Below, piece by piece: positions 1 through 5,512 of a stretch of 5,761 bases of DNA; the stretch's first letter is position 1, and each line of letters begins with the position of its first letter. Under the pieces are notes generated by a model. That model had not been told where the DNA came from, did no database searches, and saw nothing but the letters and a program-made list of their open reading frames with translations. Source of the DNA: Actinomycetota bacterium (GTDB lineage: Bacteria; Actinomycetota; AC-67); NCBI GenBank assembly GCA_005883175.1, contig VAYV01000146.1, positions 3,416 through 9,176 on the forward strand, read 5' to 3'. The translations under genes and the position numbers were made by a program.

Positions 1-1482
1 ATCGGATGGATAGCGGCCGCTCAACATGTCGAGTACCGACTCGAGGCCGCTGCGTGGCAGGTCGGCGAACGGCGCCGCGCGATGCACGACCTTCTCCAGA
101 TGGTCGACGTTCCAGTCGTCCATCGCGACCATCGACACGACGTGCTGCGCCAACACGTCCAACGGATTGCGCGGGTACCGCATGTGTTCGATCGCGCGCG
201 CGCGCATACGCTCGACCACGACGGCGCATTCGAGCAGATCCCCGCGGAACTTCGGGAACACAACGCCTCGACTGACGGCGTCGACGTGGTGACCGGCGCG
301 CCCGATGCGCTGCAGTCCCGATGCGACCGAGGTCGGCGCTTCGACTTGGATGACCAGATCGACGAGCCCCATGTCGATCCCGAGCTCGAGCGACGACGTT
401 GCGACGACGCACGGGAGCCGGCCTTGCTTGAGGTCTTCTTCGATCACCATGCGTTGCTCGCGCGCGACGGAGCCGTGGTGCGCGCGCGCGATCTGCTCGC
501 CGGCGACGTCGTTGATGCGCGCGCAGAGCCGCTCGGCCAGCCGCCGCGAGTTGGTGAAGACGATCGTGCTGTGGTGCGCGCGGATGAGGTCGACGACCCT
601 CCGCTCTACGGCCGGCCAGATGCTCGTGCGCTCTTCCGCGTCGGCGCCGGCCGGCGCGACCTCGTCGAGGCGGCTCATGTCTTCAACGGGGACCACGACG
701 CTGAGATCGAGCTCCTTGCGCGCGCGCGACTCGACGATCGTGACGGGGCGGCCGCCGCCCAGGAACGTGGCGATCTCGTCGAGCGGCCTGACGGTCGCCG
801 ACAGACCGATGCGTTGGGCCGGGGCCGGGAGCAGCTCGTCCAGCCGCTCGAGCGAAAGCGCGAGGTGCACGCCGCGCTTCGTGCCGGCGACCGCATGGAC
901 CTCGTCGACGATGACGACATCGATGTGGCGGAGGGCATCGCGCGCCTGGGACGTCAAGAGGAGGAACAGCGACTCCGGGGTGCTGATCAGGATGTCGGGC
1001 GGAGCGGTCAGCATCCTGCGGCGGTCCTCCGGCGGCGTGTCGCCGGTCCGAACCCCGACGACGATCGGCGACAGGGCGGTCCCGAGCCGGGCGGCGGCCG
1101 CCTCGATGCCGGTTAGCGGGGATCGGAGGTTCCGCTCGACGTCGACCGCGAGGGCCTTCAGCGGCGAGATGTACAGGACCCGCAGCCGCTCCTTCTTCGG
1201 CGGAACGGTGGCGGTGGCCAGCCGGTCGATCGACCACAAGAAAGCCGCGAGCGTCTTGCCCGAGCCGGTCGGCGCCACGACCAGGGCGTTCTCGTCTGAG
1301 GAGATGGCCTTCCAGGCGCCGGTCTGCGCCTCGGTGGGGCGGTCGAAGGCGGACCCGAACCACTCCCGGGTCGCGTCGGAGAACGGAAGGCCGGCCGCCA
1401 CGGCCCAATCTTGCCTCACGGCTGCGACAAGCGCCTCCAGACGCCCGAGGCGGGACCTAAGACCCATAACTTTCTGACGCAT
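1..1482 (-). CDS. lhr: Lhr-type ATP-dependent DNA helicase, N-terminal part (runs off the left edge)
   Basis: This encodes a superfamily 2 helicase of the Lhr (large helicase-related) family, ATP-driven 3'-to-5' translocases linked to DNA repair. The 494 visible codons hold both RecA-like domains: Walker A APTGSGKT at 70-77, SPLKALAVDVERN at 106-118, TPESL at 168-172, the DEVH box at 193-196, SAT at 228-230, IVFTNSRRLAERL in RecA2, LELGIDMG at 365-372 and QRIGRAGH at 391-398. The end of the visible part (SRGVVFPKFRGDLLECA, LPRSGLESVLDMLSGRYPSD) resembles the long actinobacterial Lhr of about 1,500 residues, so roughly two thirds would lie outside the window. No stop interrupts the frame. The ATG at 1482 is chosen because an in-frame TAG (1494-1492) lies just upstream and GAAAGG (1492-1487) precedes it by 4 nt. 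A second ATG at 1467 is possible but has a poorer ribosome site. The gene is divergent from the plus-strand cluster. Confidence 0.95.
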   Translation of the reverse strand, partial: MRQKVMGLRSRLGRLEALVAAVRQDWAVAAGLPFSDATREWFGSAFDRPTEAQTGAWKAISSDENALVVAPTGSGKTLAAFLWSIDRLATATVPPKKERLRVLYISPLKALAVDVERNLRSPLTGIEAAAARLGTALSPIVVGVRTGDTPPEDRRRMLTAPPDILISTPESLFLLLTSQARDALRHIDVVIVDEVHAVAGTKRGVHLALSLERLDELLPAPAQRIGLSATVRPLDEIATFLGGGRPVTIVESRARKELDLSVVVPVEDMSRLDEVAPAGADAEERTSIWPAVERRVVDLIRAHHSTIVFTNSRRLAERLCARINDVAGEQIARAHHGSVAREQRMVIEEDLKQGRLPCVVATSSLELGIDMGLVDLVIQVEAPTSVASGLQRIGRAGHHVDAVSRGVVFPKFRGDLLECAVVVERMRARAIEHMRYPRNPLDVLAQHVVSMVAMDDWNVDHLEKVVHRAAPFADLPRSGLESVLDMLSGRYPSD

Positions 1483-1516
1483 TTGGCCTTTCTAACTAGT
1501 CAGAAGTGGTCTTAGG
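1456..1516. repeat. Imperfect inverted repeat enclosing the lhr start codon
   Basis: The left arm CCTAAGACC (1456-1464) is an exact reverse complement of GGTCTTAGG (1508-1516). Moving inwards, ACTT (1469-1472) pairs with AAGT (1504-1507), and CTGAC (1474-1478) pairs with GTCAG (1499-1503). This gives 18 base pairs, interrupted only by a 4-nt bulge (1465-1468) and a 1-nt bulge (1473), around a 20-nt loop (1479-1498). In an lhr transcript starting upstream of 1516, the loop would hold GAAAGG and the ATG at 1482, while the alternative ATG at 1467 would fall in the 4-nt bulge. It could be an mRNA leader hairpin that affects translation, or a DNA operator for one or both divergent genes. The pairing is read directly; any function is inference. 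Confidence 0.6.
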
Positions 1517-1540
1517 ATTCGGGGCGGACCACCCGATAAT
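1512..1540 (+). promoter_or_regulatory. Possible promoter for the plus-strand cluster
   Basis: GATAAT at 1535-1540 differs by one base from the TATAAT -10 consensus. It lies 17 bp downstream of TTAGGA (1512-1517), a weak 3-of-6 match to TTGACA that overlaps the right arm of the inverted repeat. Initiation would fall near 1547, leaving a leader of only about 10 nt before the ATG at 1558. The call rests on motif similarity alone in a 75-bp divergent gap that should contain promoters for both directions. Confidence 0.25.
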
Positions 1541-1557
1541 CCGGTTGGTGATGAGTG

Positions 1558-1734
1558 ATGTTCGGTAGGAAACGAATCAAGGAACTCTGCCCCTCGTGCG
1601 ACCGGATCCTCCACGAGGGCCAGAAGCTCTGCGCGTGCGGCACGGCTACCCACTACATGGACTTCGCCGAGCGCACGGCCTGGGAAGTCGAGCAGTGGCG
1701 CGCTTCCCGCCAGGGCACCGCCCGCGCAAGCTGA
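1558..1734 (+). CDS. Small cysteine-motif (zinc-ribbon-like) protein, 58 aa
   Basis: I do not recognise a named family. The 58-residue product begins MFGRKRIKELCPSCDR and carries C11-x2-C14, then C25-x-C27 (CAC) after ten residues. This resembles a compact zinc knuckle, although the second pair is CxC rather than the usual CxxC. Histidines at 19 and 32 could be extra ligands. The C-terminal half (HYMDFAERTAWEVEQWR) looks like an acidic, aromatic-rich helix, and there is no signal peptide or membrane segment. The start is well bounded: an in-frame TGA lies at 1552-1554, only GTG 1555 or ATG 1558 can follow, and GGTGA (1547-1551) is a plausible ribosome site. It is the first gene of the plus-strand cluster, 42 bp before the permease. 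A cytoplasmic metal-binding or adaptor role is inference. Confidence is moderate because of its size, but no other gene explains this stretch. Confidence 0.6.
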   Translation: MFGRKRIKELCPSCDRILHEGQKLCACGTATHYMDFAERTAWEVEQWRASRQGTARAS

Positions 1735-1776
1735 ACCTGATCCGCCCCCTCTGACGCGACGATAGGCTCTTCCGCC

Positions 1777-2673
1777 ATGCCGGAAGAAGCCCTTGGGGGA
1801 GTGCTCGTCGCCCTCGCATCCGTGCAGTTCGGGCTCGTCGTCGTGCTCGGAAAGGTCGCGTCGAACCGCGGCGTCCCCGTCGAGTCTCTCCTTGCGATCC
1901 GCTTCGGCATCGCCGCAGTTGTGCTCGCGGTCGGCTTGGTCGCAACGCGAACCGCGGTGGCGGCGGCTCCGGGTGAGCGGGCGAAGCTCCTCGCCCTCGG
2001 CGCGTTCGGCTACGGCGTCGAAGCGACGCTGTTCTTCCTCGCGCTCGCGCGCGGCACCGCGTCGGCAGTCACCCTGCTGTTCTTCGTGTACCCCGTGATG
2101 GTGACCGTCGTGTCTGCGTTCGCGGGTGTCGGCATGCCGGGGCGCCTCGTGACGGGATCTTTGGGAGCAGCCGTCGCCGGCGTCGCGCTCGTCGTGGGCA
2201 CGTCGGGTCGTTTCGAGATCAGCGGCGCCGGCATCGCATTCGCGCTCGGCTCTGCGGGGATGTACACGCTCTATCTTCTCGGGGTCGAACGAACGATGAA
2301 GCGCACGTCCTCCGTCGTCGCGTCGATGTGGGTGAGCGCCGCAGCAGCGGCCGCGATCGCCGTGTACGCGTTCGTCGTTCGCGGCGTGGCCGTGCCGCAC
2401 GGCGCGCGCCAGTGGTGGCCGGTGATCGGGACCGGCGTCTTCACATCGGGCGCGTTCTTCACGCTCCTCGGGGGAATCCGCCGTCTGGGCGCCGTCCGCA
2501 CCGCCATCGTTGCTGCGTTGGAGCCGCTTTCGGCGGCTGCACTCGCCGTGATCTTCCTCGGCGATCCGCTGCGAGTCGGCACGATCGCCGGCGGCCTGCT
2601 CATCCTTGCGGGTGCAGTCGCTGCTGGGATCGCGCGCGGCCGGCGGCCCGAGCCCGAAACGTCGGTGCCCTAG
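1777..2673 (+). CDS. EamA/DMT-family permease
   Basis: This is an integral inner-membrane permease of the drug/metabolite transporter superfamily, with two EamA domains. The family exports or imports small metabolites, and the substrate cannot be read from sequence. At 298 residues it has the typical length of ten-helix members, and hydrophobic segments recur throughout. The first repeat carries ALARGTASAVTLLFFVYPV (about 89-107). The matching element in the second repeat is RRLGAVRTAIVAALEPLSA (about 235-253), followed by the usual FLGDPL turn and a final helix. A short basic tail (RGRRPEPETSVP) is probably cytoplasmic. ATG 1777 is the first possible start after an in-frame TGA at 1738-1740. 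The ribosome site is poor (TAGG about 10 nt away), which fits translation coupled to the small upstream gene. The stop is TAG. Confidence 0.92.
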   Translation: MPEEALGGVLVALASVQFGLVVVLGKVASNRGVPVESLLAIRFGIAAVVLAVGLVATRTAVAAAPGERAKLLALGAFGYGVEATLFFLALARGTASAVTLLFFVYPVMVTVVSAFAGVGMPGRLVTGSLGAAVAGVALVVGTSGRFEISGAGIAFALGSAGMYTLYLLGVERTMKRTSSVVASMWVSAAAAAAIAVYAFVVRGVAVPHGARQWWPVIGTGVFTSGAFFTLLGGIRRLGAVRTAIVAALEPLSAAALAVIFLGDPLRVGTIAGGLLILAGAVAAGIARGRRPEPETSVP

Positions 2674-2731
2674 TCCGGACTGCCCGAAGGTACATGGTGA
2701 GCGACCCCTGATCGAAGGCAGGATCGGGGAG

Positions 2732-3445
2732 ATGGCGGACGAGCTCGACATGTTGGCGTCGCCGCGGACGGTATCCGCATCTCCCTCCACTCTCGGCAAG
2801 ATCGCCATCGCCGGCGTCGCATTCGACGTCGCTGCGAACGGCCAGATGCCCGGCTTGTCGGCGCCGGTCTTCCTCTTGGTAACAGCCGGTCTGTTCTGGC
2901 CCGATATCGTACGGTCGCGGGAAGACGCCTGCTTCGTGTGCGCCGCCGTGGGGCTCTCCGTATTTGCCGCGCTCCGCGCAAATCCTGTTCTGGTCGGCCT
3001 CGACGTGGTCGTCGCGCTCTGCCTTCTTGCGATCGCTGCGATCCCAGACGCACGCAGTAACTTCCGCACGTCGTTGCTCTCGTACTTCCGAAAGGCCGTG
3101 ATGCTCTGCATGGCCGGACTCAGGGCGCCTGCATTCGTCCTTGTCCCCGTCGCCCGAGCAACCTCTCGGCTTCATCTCGGCCGGGCACGCTCCTGGCTGC
3201 GCGCCGCCGCGATCGCAGTGCCGATCATGGTTGTCTTCGGTGTGCTGCTCGCAAGCGCCGATCGCGTCTTCGGCGACCTCGTCACTCCTGCACTGCCTCA
3301 CTGGAGCTTCGGTCCCGTGATCGGTCACCTCTTCTTCTTCGGCTTCGGTGCCGCCGCCGCCGCCACGCTTGTGCGCGCGGCGCTAGGCCCGAGCGCACCC
3401 GAGCCGGGACTTCCGTGGTCATCGCCCGAGCTGGGAGCGGCATAG
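2732..3445 (+). CDS. DUF4153/DUF4173-type membrane protein, N-terminal half, ended by an in-frame TAG
   Basis: This is the N-terminal half of a polytopic membrane protein resembling the DUF4153/DUF4173 group, whose biochemical role is unknown. The 237 residues hold about seven hydrophobic segments, including LSAPVFLLVTAGLFWPD near 42-58 and VPIMVVFGVLLASADRVF near 163-180. The GxLLASAD-type motif before a short loop is typical of the family. ATG 2732 is preferred because AGGA (2720-2723) lies 8 nt before it. The frame is open back to an ATG at 2606, but that would overlap the permease by 68 bp and add a non-hydrophobic, unlikely N-terminus. The frame stops at TAG 3443-3445, in the presumed loop after helix seven, and the same frame then continues into the expected C-terminal half. 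Together the halves are about 495 codons, near the full family size. It may be a nonsense-mutated gene, a split protein, a readthrough case or a sequence error. Confidence 0.8.
   Translation: MADELDMLASPRTVSASPSTLGKIAIAGVAFDVAANGQMPGLSAPVFLLVTAGLFWPDIVRSREDACFVCAAVGLSVFAALRANPVLVGLDVVVALCLLAIAAIPDARSNFRTSLLSYFRKAVMLCMAGLRAPAFVLVPVARATSRLHLGRARSWLRAAAIAVPIMVVFGVLLASADRVFGDLVTPALPHWSFGPVIGHLFFFGFGAAAAATLVRAALGPSAPEPGLPWSSPELGAA
3443..3445 (+). other. In-frame amber codon interrupting the DUF4173-type gene
   Basis: TAG separates two stretches of one reading frame (2732-3442 and 3446-4222) with no shift. The codons around it read Gly-Ala-Ala-TAG-Trp-Ile-Ser-Val-Leu-Ala-Gly. The downstream sequence LAGIDALFALFVGVQFAVLFGG is the normal family continuation, not a fresh N-terminus. 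One substitution in a sense codon such as GAG or CAG would create it. TAG also ends the permease (2671-2673), this gene (4220-4222) and the convergent transporter (4221-4219), so genome-wide recoding of TAG is unlikely. Confidence 0.85.
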
Positions 3446-3454
3446 TGGATCTCA

Positions 3455-4222
3455 GTGCTGGCAGGCATCGACGCTCTCTTCGCCTTGTTCGTCGGAGTTC
3501 AATTTGCCGTCTTGTTCGGGGGCGCGCACCGCGTCCGAGTAACAGCGGGCCTTACGTACGCGCAGTATGCACGTACGGGGTTCATCCAATTGATCATCGT
3601 CGCGGCGCTCGCAGTAGTGGTGATCCTGGGCGCTTGGGACTTAGGCAAGCGAACGAGCTCTCAAGAGCGACGCACGTTCCTTCGTCTGACGACGGTCATG
3701 GTTGGTCTCTGCGGAGTCATCCTCGCTTCGGCACTCAAGCGCTTGATGCTTTACGAGCGAGCGTTCGGTTTTACGCTGATGAGGTTCGCGGCGACCGTCG
3801 TGATCGGTTGGATCGCCTTCGTCTTGCTGGCCGTCCTCGTTACCTCGCGGCGTGGTGCGCGCGATCGCGTGGTTGCGGCGATCCTCACAGGTGCGGTGGC
3901 TGCATTGCTGGTGGCAAACATCGTCAATCCGGATCGATACATAGCCCAACACAACCTTGCCCGATACGCCGGAACGGGGAAGATCGACGTCGACTACCTC
4001 GGGAACGCGATGAGCGCCGATGCCGTACCGCTTATCGTCGCCTCGTTGGACCGATTGTCTCGCAGCGATGCCTCACGGCTGCGAGACGAGCTATGTCTTC
4101 GCGCCCCGTGGCTCGCGGGCAGCACTGACATCCGATCGTGGAACGCCGGCCGCTCGGCGGCGCGCGCCGCCCTAAGGCGGATCGGGATTACGGCGGACTC
4201 CTGTCGAGCAGGCCCGTCCTAG
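3455..4222 (+). CDS. DUF4153/DUF4173-type membrane protein, C-terminal half
   Basis: This is the C-terminal half of the same DUF4153/DUF4173-type protein, in the same frame as the upstream half. It has about five hydrophobic segments followed by a roughly 90-residue soluble tail. Family-like landmarks, numbered from GTG 3455, are TYAQYARTGF (34-43), YERAFGFTLMR (100-110), NPDRYIAQHNLARY (158-171) and DVDYLGNAMSADAVP (178-192). All look intact, arguing against long decay. GTG 3455 is the nearest start after the amber codon, 9 nt downstream. It has no good ribosome site (GGGAG at 3433-3437 is 17 nt away), so separate translation would need reinitiation by ribosomes ending at TAG. The actual N-terminus is therefore uncertain. 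By hand, 17 of the first 60 codons end in A or T, more than in the helicase. The stop overlaps that of the opposing gene. Confidence 0.78.
   Translation: MLAGIDALFALFVGVQFAVLFGGAHRVRVTAGLTYAQYARTGFIQLIIVAALAVVVILGAWDLGKRTSSQERRTFLRLTTVMVGLCGVILASALKRLMLYERAFGFTLMRFAATVVIGWIAFVLLAVLVTSRRGARDRVVAAILTGAVAALLVANIVNPDRYIAQHNLARYAGTGKIDVDYLGNAMSADAVPLIVASLDRLSRSDASRLRDELCLRAPWLAGSTDIRSWNAGRSAARAALRRIGITADSCRAGPS
4219..4222. other. Shared CTAG: overlapping stop codons of convergent genes
   Basis: The plus-strand gene ends in TAG at 4220-4222 and the minus-strand transporter ends in TAG at 4221-4219, so the palindrome CTAG serves both. There is no intergenic space and no T-rich hairpin beside it, so the two transcripts probably overlap at their 3' ends or terminate inside the opposing gene. 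Confidence 0.9.
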
Positions 4223-5472
4223 CCCGGGGGCGCCGGTGTCTTGCGCGCGCGCCGGTCGCGGATCCTCGACGCGGCCGCACGGATGCGGCTCGGCGGCCTC
4301 TCGGCGGTCGGAGCGGCGACCTGGGTCTCGAGCGCCGCGTCCGACGCGATCTCTTGCGCGCGCCTCGCGGCCCGATAGCGGCTGATCTCGACGACGACTG
4401 CGTTCAATACGCCGGCGATCGGGATGGCCATGACGGCGCCGCCGATCCCGGCGAGCTGAGCCCCGGCAAGCACCGACACCAGAACCAACAGCGAGCCGAG
4501 GGAAACCGCGCGCCCGACGACGACGGGGTACAAGAAGTGGTTCTTGATCTGCTGGTACGCGAAGATCGCAACCGCGACGGCGATGCCGGATCCGATCGAG
4601 TGCGTGAAGCCGAACAGCGCGGCCGGGACGATCGAGAGGAGCCCTCCCACGATGGGGAGGATGTCGATGACGGCGGCCCACGTTGCAAGCGGCAGCACGA
4701 ACGGCGTGTGGGTTACCTCCATCGCGATGCCGGCAACCACACCGTTCAGCGCGGCCATGATGAGCACGCCGGTCGTGTAGCCGGCGATCACGCGCGACGT
4801 CCTTTGTCCGATCCGACGCGCCGCGTCCTGGTGGTTCTGCGGAACGAGGCGTAACGCGCCGTCGACTAATCGAGGCCCCTCGACGAGCATGAAGATCGCG
4901 AGGATGATCACGATGAACGTTCGGAACGCGGCGGACGCGATACGACGGCCGACGGTAAGCACCGCACCGGAGAGCTTCCCGATCGTGTTCGACAAGGACT
5001 TCGACGCTTTCTGCAGCTGACTCTGCAGATGCAGCTTGGTGACGAGCTTTCCGAGCTGGCCCTTCCCCTGTGCCGCTTCTTGCAGGCGGGTCGGCGCGGA
5101 CGCGGCGAACTTCGTCGCGCTGCTTGCGAGCGGCGCCGCGATCAACGTACCGACGCTTGCGATCCCGATCGTTGCGATTATTACGACGATCGCGATCGAC
5201 TGGCCGCGATTGAGGCGGAGTCGCCGGAGCCGCTCGACTGCCGGGCTGAAAACGAGGGCAAGGAAGCCGGCAACGACGAGGTCGAGGATCACCTTCTTCA
5301 ACTCGACGACGAGCACGACGGCGATGCCGCTCGCGATCGTGAGCCAGATGATCGTCAGGATCAAGCGATAGGGGACGACGCTGGTTCCATCGGCGGCGAG
5401 CTGGACGCCGCAGTTGCGACAGAAGCCGTCATCATCCGAGACCGGTGCGTCGCACCGGGGGCAGTTCGTCAC
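4219..5472 (-). CDS. AI-2E (UPF0118) family transporter with N-terminal zinc ribbon
   Basis: This 417-residue inner-membrane protein belongs to the AI-2E/UPF0118 family. Members include a proposed autoinducer-2 exporter and proteins linked to sodium/proton antiport, so the family name does not fix the substrate. A zinc ribbon comes first: C4-x2-C7, then C18-x2-C21 (CPRCDAP, CRNCG). Hydrophobic helices follow at about 36-56, 61-76 and 92-115, then a polar helical stretch rich in Gln, Lys and Ser (120-168) and the conserved C-terminal core: GYTTGVLIMAALNG (231-244), DILPIVGG (270-277), and a run from NHFLYPVVVGRAVSLGS (311-327) to AGIGGAVMAIPIAG (341-354). The tail from 365 is Arg/Ala-rich and probably cytoplasmic. 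The start is GTG 5472, placing the first cysteine at residue 4; TAGG lies 8 nt upstream. The regulator gene ends 40 bp upstream, so both may share a transcript. Confidence 0.9.
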   Translation of the reverse strand: MTNCPRCDAPVSDDDGFCRNCGVQLAADGTSVVPYRLILTIIWLTIASGIAVVLVVELKKVILDLVVAGFLALVFSPAVERLRRLRLNRGQSIAIVVIIATIGIASVGTLIAAPLASSATKFAASAPTRLQEAAQGKGQLGKLVTKLHLQSQLQKASKSLSNTIGKLSGAVLTVGRRIASAAFRTFIVIILAIFMLVEGPRLVDGALRLVPQNHQDAARRIGQRTSRVIAGYTTGVLIMAALNGVVAGIAMEVTHTPFVLPLATWAAVIDILPIVGGLLSIVPAALFGFTHSIGSGIAVAVAIFAYQQIKNHFLYPVVVGRAVSLGSLLVLVSVLAGAQLAGIGGAVMAIPIAGVLNAVVVEISRYRAARRAQEIASDAALETQVAAPTAERPPSRIRAAASRIRDRRARKTPAPPG

Positions 5473-5495
5473 GGAAGCAGCCTACCGGTCGACGT

Positions 5496-5510
5496 GCGGA
5501 AGGCCTCCGC
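5496..5510. other. Small hairpin between the Crp/Fnr gene and the transporter
   Basis: GCGGA (5496-5500) and TCCGC (5506-5510) form a 5-bp stem around AGGCC, just after the regulator's stop codon on the minus strand. No T-tract follows, so an intrinsic terminator is doubtful and read-through into the transporter gene is more likely. In such GC-rich sequence it may be chance. Confidence 0.2.
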
Positions 5511-5512
5511 GC

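Noticed and set aside
193..205. Alternating CG runs (193-205, 481-490 and near 719-728), possible Z-DNA
   Set aside because: They encode Arg/Ala codons within the helicase and are expected at this base composition.
305..1477. Long plus-strand open frames across the helicase region (also 82-1116)
   Set aside because: Low-complexity Ser/Arg/Thr-rich or Asp/Arg-rich products opposite a helicase with every conserved motif intact.
2694..2711. Five-codon mini-frame (ATG GTG AGC GAC CCC TGA) upstream of the DUF4173-type gene, after GAAGG
   Set aside because: Spacing to the purine-rich stretch is too short and such tiny frames occur often by chance. No leader-peptide character is visible.
2606..2731. 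Extended start (ATG 2606) for the DUF4173-type gene
   Set aside because: It would overlap the permease by 68 bp and add 42 polar residues unlike a membrane-protein N-terminus. ATG 2732 has a ribosome site.
1492..3111. Long minus-strand open frame (539 codons) opposite the small protein, the permease and the start of the DUF4173-type gene
   Set aside because: The product is highly charged, Arg/Glu/Asp/His-rich and shows no domain. It lies opposite real genes that have clear family motifs, a typical antisense shadow in GC-rich DNA.
3443..3445. Genome-wide reassignment of TAG to an amino acid
   Set aside because: TAG ends three frames at positions where the proteins are complete, and reading through 4220-4222 would run into antisense sequence of the transporter.
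5012..5035. Repeated CTGCAG units
   Set aside because: They lie inside the transporter gene and encode a Gln/Leu-rich helical segment. There are too few copies and no spacing pattern for a repeat array.
4219..5472. Quorum-sensing function implied by the AI-2E family name
   Set aside because: No luxS-, lsr- or signal-synthesis gene is in the window, and the family has other proposed transport roles.
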